Source: Treponema sp. (lineage in GTDB: Bacteria > Spirochaetota > Spirochaetia > Treponematales > Treponemataceae). From it: a stretch of 24,649 bases of DNA. The position numbers were made by a program, and so were the translations under genes. Within the stretch, counting starts at the first letter, position 1, and each line of letters begins with the position of its first letter. Shown here in pieces: positions 21,788 through 24,649 of the stretch. Below the pieces are notes generated by a model. The model ran no database searches and was not told the origin of the DNA. It worked only from the letters and a program-made list of their open reading frames with translations. The stretch is from assembly GCA_017613485.1 (NCBI GenBank), contig JAGADS010000144.1, positions 1 to 24,649 on the forward strand. The letters run 5' to 3'.

Positions 21788-22513
21788 ATGGACGTCCAGT
21801 TACAGGAGCTGATTGACAAAATCAAAAGAGACGGTGTGGCCAGTGCTGAATCAGAAGCTCAGGATATTATTTCCGAGGCTCAGAAAAAGGCCGCTTCAAT
21901 AATCAAGGATGCAGAGGAAAAGGCTGAGGGTATTATCAAGAATGCCCGTACAGAAACCCAGCGCATGGAAAAGGCAAGCGAGGATGCCATTGCACAGGCA
22001 GGCCGAAACCTGCTTATTTCTTTCCGTGATGGAATCAACCGTGAGCTTTCAGCATTGATTTCCTCAGAAAGTGCAAAATCTTTCGACAAGGACATGCTCA
22101 AAAAGCTTATTCCGGAAACCGTAAAGGCATGGGCTTCCCAACCTTCTGTAAATGATCTTACAGTATTGCTTCCGGCAAAAGACTTGAAGACACTGGAAAC
22201 AGGCTTTAAGGCATCGCTTAAGGCACAGATTTCAAAAGGAATGGAAATCAAGGCAGATGATTCTCTGTCCAATGGATTCAGAATCGGAGCAAAAGACGGC
22301 AGTGCATTCTATGATTTCAGTGCAGAGGAAGTTGCAGGCCTGTTCAGCTCATACTTGAATCCGCGTACAACAGAACTTATGAAAAGAGCAGCAGCGGGAC
22401 TAGCCCCGGAGGAAAGCACAGAAGCCGAACCGGAAAAGAAAGCCCCCGCAAGAAAAACAGCTGCCAAAAAGACGGCAACAGCAAAAACTGGTGCTGCAAA
22501 AGGAACAAAATAG
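21788..22513 (+). CDS. atpE: V-type ATP synthase subunit E with Lys/Ala-rich tail
   Basis: This 241-aa protein is subunit E of the peripheral stalk of a V/A-type ATPase. The N-terminal long helix shows the typical 'A-xx-I-xx-A' pattern: AESEAQDIISEAQKKAASII, then DAEEKAEGIIKNARTETQR. A globular C-terminal domain is recognisable by DLTVLLPAKDL and FRIGAKDGSAFYDFSAEEV. The last 30 or so residues (about 208-241) form an added tail rich in Lys, Ala and Thr (RKTAAKKTATAKTGAAKG), of the type seen in histone H1-like proteins. I do not recall this tail as typical of subunit E. The stop codon TAG shares its G with the GTG start of the next gene. Confidence 0.9.
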   Translation: MDVQLQELIDKIKRDGVASAESEAQDIISEAQKKAASIIKDAEEKAEGIIKNARTETQRMEKASEDAIAQAGRNLLISFRDGINRELSALISSESAKSFDKDMLKKLIPETVKAWASQPSVNDLTVLLPAKDLKTLETGFKASLKAQISKGMEIKADDSLSNGFRIGAKDGSAFYDFSAEEVAGLFSSYLNPRTTELMKRAAAGLAPEESTEAEPEKKAPARKTAAKKTATAKTGAAKGTK

Positions 22514-23061
22514 TGGAACATCTCTATTATTTAGTTTCGCAGCTTCCGGCATTCTCAACAGACAGCGAAAACAGTGCTAAGCTTCCTATGACCACTGAGT
22601 CATTCAAGGAGTTGTGCTCACGCTTCATGAACAAAAAGGACTGTGAGACGGTTAAGAATCTGTCACTTGAGCCTCCTAAGGAATATGTTCCAACAGGTTC
22701 CGCATTTCTTGATGAATGGTATCTCAAGGAAAGAAACCTGCGTTTTGCACTTGCACAGATACGTGCACAGCGCATGAAAAAGGAATCCAAGGATGTTCCA
22801 ATGACGACAGACGGAGAAGTGATTCAGGCTGCCAGAACCGCTACAGGCATGGACAGTCCTCTTTCTGCCGAACAGTTCTTGAACGAATACCGGATGGGTG
22901 TGCTGGATAAAATTGCCCCGCTTGATATTTTTTCTGTGGATGCCGTATACAATTACGGTCTGAGGCTCATGCTTGCAGAACGCATGAGGAAATTCAACCG
23001 GGATGATGGACTTGCATCTTACCATAAAATATACGATGAGATTCTTGGAGAAAAGAAATGA
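22513..23061 (+). CDS. DUF2764-like protein of the V-ATPase operon
   Basis: This 182-aa protein starts MEHLYYLVSQLPAF, resembling the 'YYYLVAxLP' opening of the DUF2764 family found in V-type ATPase operons of Bacteroidetes and treponemes. It is mostly helical with no membrane segment. The block YNYGLRLMLAERMRKFNRDD near the C-terminus is the most distinctive. In these operons it lies between subunits E and A, and a recognisable subunit C gene is often absent. It may therefore do the job of subunit C, linking rotor or ring to stalk; that is inference. The start is GTG 22513, overlapping the atpE stop by one base, with AAGGAA about 8 nt upstream. It overlaps atpA by 4 nt. Confidence 0.82.
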   Translation: MEHLYYLVSQLPAFSTDSENSAKLPMTTESFKELCSRFMNKKDCETVKNLSLEPPKEYVPTGSAFLDEWYLKERNLRFALAQIRAQRMKKESKDVPMTTDGEVIQAARTATGMDSPLSAEQFLNEYRMGVLDKIAPLDIFSVDAVYNYGLRLMLAERMRKFNRDDGLASYHKIYDEILGEKK

Positions 23062-24649
23062 CTGATACAAAAGGCAAAGTAGTTGCTGTCAACGGAAACC
23101 TTGTTTCTGTGGAATTTAACGGAAATGTCTCTCTGAACGAAGTGGCTTACGTTAAAGTCGATGGGAAAAGCCTTAAGGGTGAGGTAATCCGTGTCCGCGG
23201 CAACACTGCACAAATGCAGATTTACGAAATGACAAAGGGTATTTCAACTGACTGTACTGTTGAATTTACTGGTGACCTGTTGAGCGTGGAAGTGGGACCT
23301 GGTCTTCTTGGACAGGTTTATGACGGACTTCAGAATCCTCTTCCGCTTTTGGCTGAGCATTCAGGAAACTTCCTTGAGCGTGGTGTTTATCTTCCTGCTC
23401 TGGATGAAAACAAGAAATGGGACTTTACCCCGACAGCAGAGGTCGGAGACAAGGTTCTTGCAGGAGACTCTGTAGGTACAGTTCCTGAGGGACCTTTTAC
23501 TCACAGGATTCAGGTTCCTTACAATCTTCTTGGCACATACAAGGTAAAGTCTGTTGCAAAGGCTGGAAAATATAAGATTCATGACACAATCGCAACCCTT
23601 ACCGATGAAAAGGGAAAGAGCGTGAACATCTGCATGAGCTTCAAGTGGCCGGTAAAGCGTGCCGTAAACTGCTATGCAGAGCGTCTTAATCCTGTTGATC
23701 CAATGGTAACAAAGGTCCCCCTTATCGATACATTCTTCCCTGTTGCACGTGGAGGAACATACTGTATCCCAGGTCCTTTCGGTGCAGGTAAGACGGTTCT
23801 TCAGCATACGACAAGCCGCAACGCTGATGTTGACATCGTTATCATCGCAGCATGTGGTGAGCGTGCAGGTGAGGTTGTAGAGACGCTTACAGAATTCCCA
23901 GAGCTTAAGGACCCCCGTACTGGACGTTCACTCATGGAGCGTACAATAATCATCTGTAACACATCTTCCATGCCGGTTGCATCCCGTGAGGCTTCCGTTT
24001 ACACAGGTGTTACACTTGCAGAATATTACCGCCAGATGGGACTTCATGTTCTTCTTCTTGCAGACTCAACCTCTCGTTGGGCACAGGCAATGCGTGAGAT
24101 GTCAGGCCGTCTGGAGGAGATTCCGGGAGAAGAGGCATTCCCGGCATATCTTGAGTCAACAATCGCTTCTTTCTATGAGCGTGCAGGTATCGTAAAGCTT
24201 AGGACTGGAGAGACAGGCTCCGTTACAATCGGTGGTACAGTATCTCCTGCTGGCGGTAACTTTGAGGAACCTGTAACCCAGGCAACACTTAAGGTTGTAG
24301 GTGCATTCCACGGTCTTTCACGTGAGCGCTCTGATGCACGCCGTTATCCTGCCATTGACCCGCTTGATTCATGGTCAAAATACCGCTCTGTAATCAAGAA
24401 GGAATGGGTTGAGTATGCTCGTTCACTTTACCGCAGGGGATGTGAGGTCAACCAGATGATGAAGGTTGTCGGTGAGGAAGGTACATCACTTGAGGATTTC
24501 ACCGCTTACCTTAAGAGTGAGTTCCTTGATGCCGTCTACATGCAGCAGGACAGCTTTGATGAGACAGAAGGTGCTACACCTCCAGAAAGACAGCGCTATG
24601 TGTTCAGGAAAATCCTTACAGTACTCGGATCTGAATTTGCCTTTGAGGA
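23058..24649 (+). CDS. atpA: V-type ATP synthase catalytic subunit A, 3' end missing
   Basis: The first 530 codons are present and the frame is open to the window end. This is the catalytic subunit of the V/A-type ATPase head. It begins MTDTKGKVVAVNGNLVSVEF, a typical beta-barrel start. The non-homologous insert that separates A subunits from F-type beta is present before the P-loop. The P-loop GPFGAGKT is at residues 239-246, and ACGERAGEVVE contains the catalytic Glu. A later motif SRWAQAMREMSGRLEEIPGE fits the family. About 50-60 residues of C-terminus are expected beyond the window. Translation is coupled to the upstream gene through ATGA. Spirochaete V-type enzymes may pump Na+ or H+; this subunit does not decide which. 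Confidence 0.97.
   Translation, partial: MTDTKGKVVAVNGNLVSVEFNGNVSLNEVAYVKVDGKSLKGEVIRVRGNTAQMQIYEMTKGISTDCTVEFTGDLLSVEVGPGLLGQVYDGLQNPLPLLAEHSGNFLERGVYLPALDENKKWDFTPTAEVGDKVLAGDSVGTVPEGPFTHRIQVPYNLLGTYKVKSVAKAGKYKIHDTIATLTDEKGKSVNICMSFKWPVKRAVNCYAERLNPVDPMVTKVPLIDTFFPVARGGTYCIPGPFGAGKTVLQHTTSRNADVDIVIIAACGERAGEVVETLTEFPELKDPRTGRSLMERTIIICNTSSMPVASREASVYTGVTLAEYYRQMGLHVLLLADSTSRWAQAMREMSGRLEEIPGEEAFPAYLESTIASFYERAGIVKLRTGETGSVTIGGTVSPAGGNFEEPVTQATLKVVGAFHGLSRERSDARRYPAIDPLDSWSKYRSVIKKEWVEYARSLYRRGCEVNQMMKVVGEEGTSLEDFTAYLKSEFLDAVYMQQDSFDETEGATPPERQRYVFRKILTVLGSEFAFE

Noticed and set aside
23361..23807. 148-aa open frame on the minus strand
   Set aside because: Antisense to atpA, which is conserved here up to and including the P-loop.
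1..24649. Mobile elements, CRISPR arrays, tRNA or rRNA genes
   Set aside because: I looked for direct-repeat arrays, terminal inverted repeats with transposase-like frames, integrase-like proteins and tRNA-like folds, and saw none; nearly all sequence is accounted for by housekeeping and flagellar genes.

Overview
The window reads as chromosomal DNA of a spirochaete, most likely Treponema or a close relative. The main reason is a flagellar block in the order flbD-motA-motB-fliL-fliM-fliY-fliO-fliP-fliQ-fliR-flhB-flhA-flhF-flhG, which matches the long treponemal fla operon. A V-type (not F-type) ATPase operon with a DUF2764-like gene, also a treponemal trait, follows it. Base composition is moderate and coding density is very high. 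I see no insertion sequence, prophage, CRISPR array, tRNA or rRNA.

Left edge (1-2674): the end of an OmpR-type response regulator and its partner histidine kinase on the + strand converge on a two-gene minus-strand unit, rpoZ-like then miaA. The kinase and miaA overlap by 44 nt at their 3' ends.

Intergenic control region (2675-2923): this 249-bp divergent spacer carries a perfect 14-bp tandem duplication, a sigma28-like promoter candidate and a sigma70-like candidate that would start transcription almost on the flbD ATG. In the classical treponemal operon flbD follows flgE; here it heads the block.

Flagellar block (2924-20642): the genes are tightly spaced and all on the + strand. They encode stator (MotA, MotB, FliL), switch (FliM, FliY), export gate (FliO, P, Q, R, FlhB, FlhA) and placement GTPase/ATPase (FlhF, FlhG). 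An unrecognised membrane protein, sigma factor FliA/WhiG, FapA (DUF342), a small unrecognised protein and a membrane-anchored coiled-coil/HTH protein resembling DUF6115 follow. Control signals inside the block are a terminator-like hairpin between flbD and motA, a consensus sigma28 -10 octamer before fliL, a 173-bp spacer with four successive hairpins before fliO (which begins at TTG), and a good sigma70 promoter before flhA.

Right edge (20643-24649): galM has a strong sigma70 promoter embedded in the previous gene's 3' end, positioned so that its mRNA would be leaderless. The start of a V-type ATPase operon follows: atpE with a Lys/Ala-rich tail, a DUF2764-like gene, and atpA, which is cut by the window end.

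I did not find a clearly new defence or mobile system. The most unusual material is the multi-hairpin fliO leader, the promoter/terminator arrangement around flbD, the likely leaderless starts, and the three poorly characterised proteins flanking fliA and fapA.
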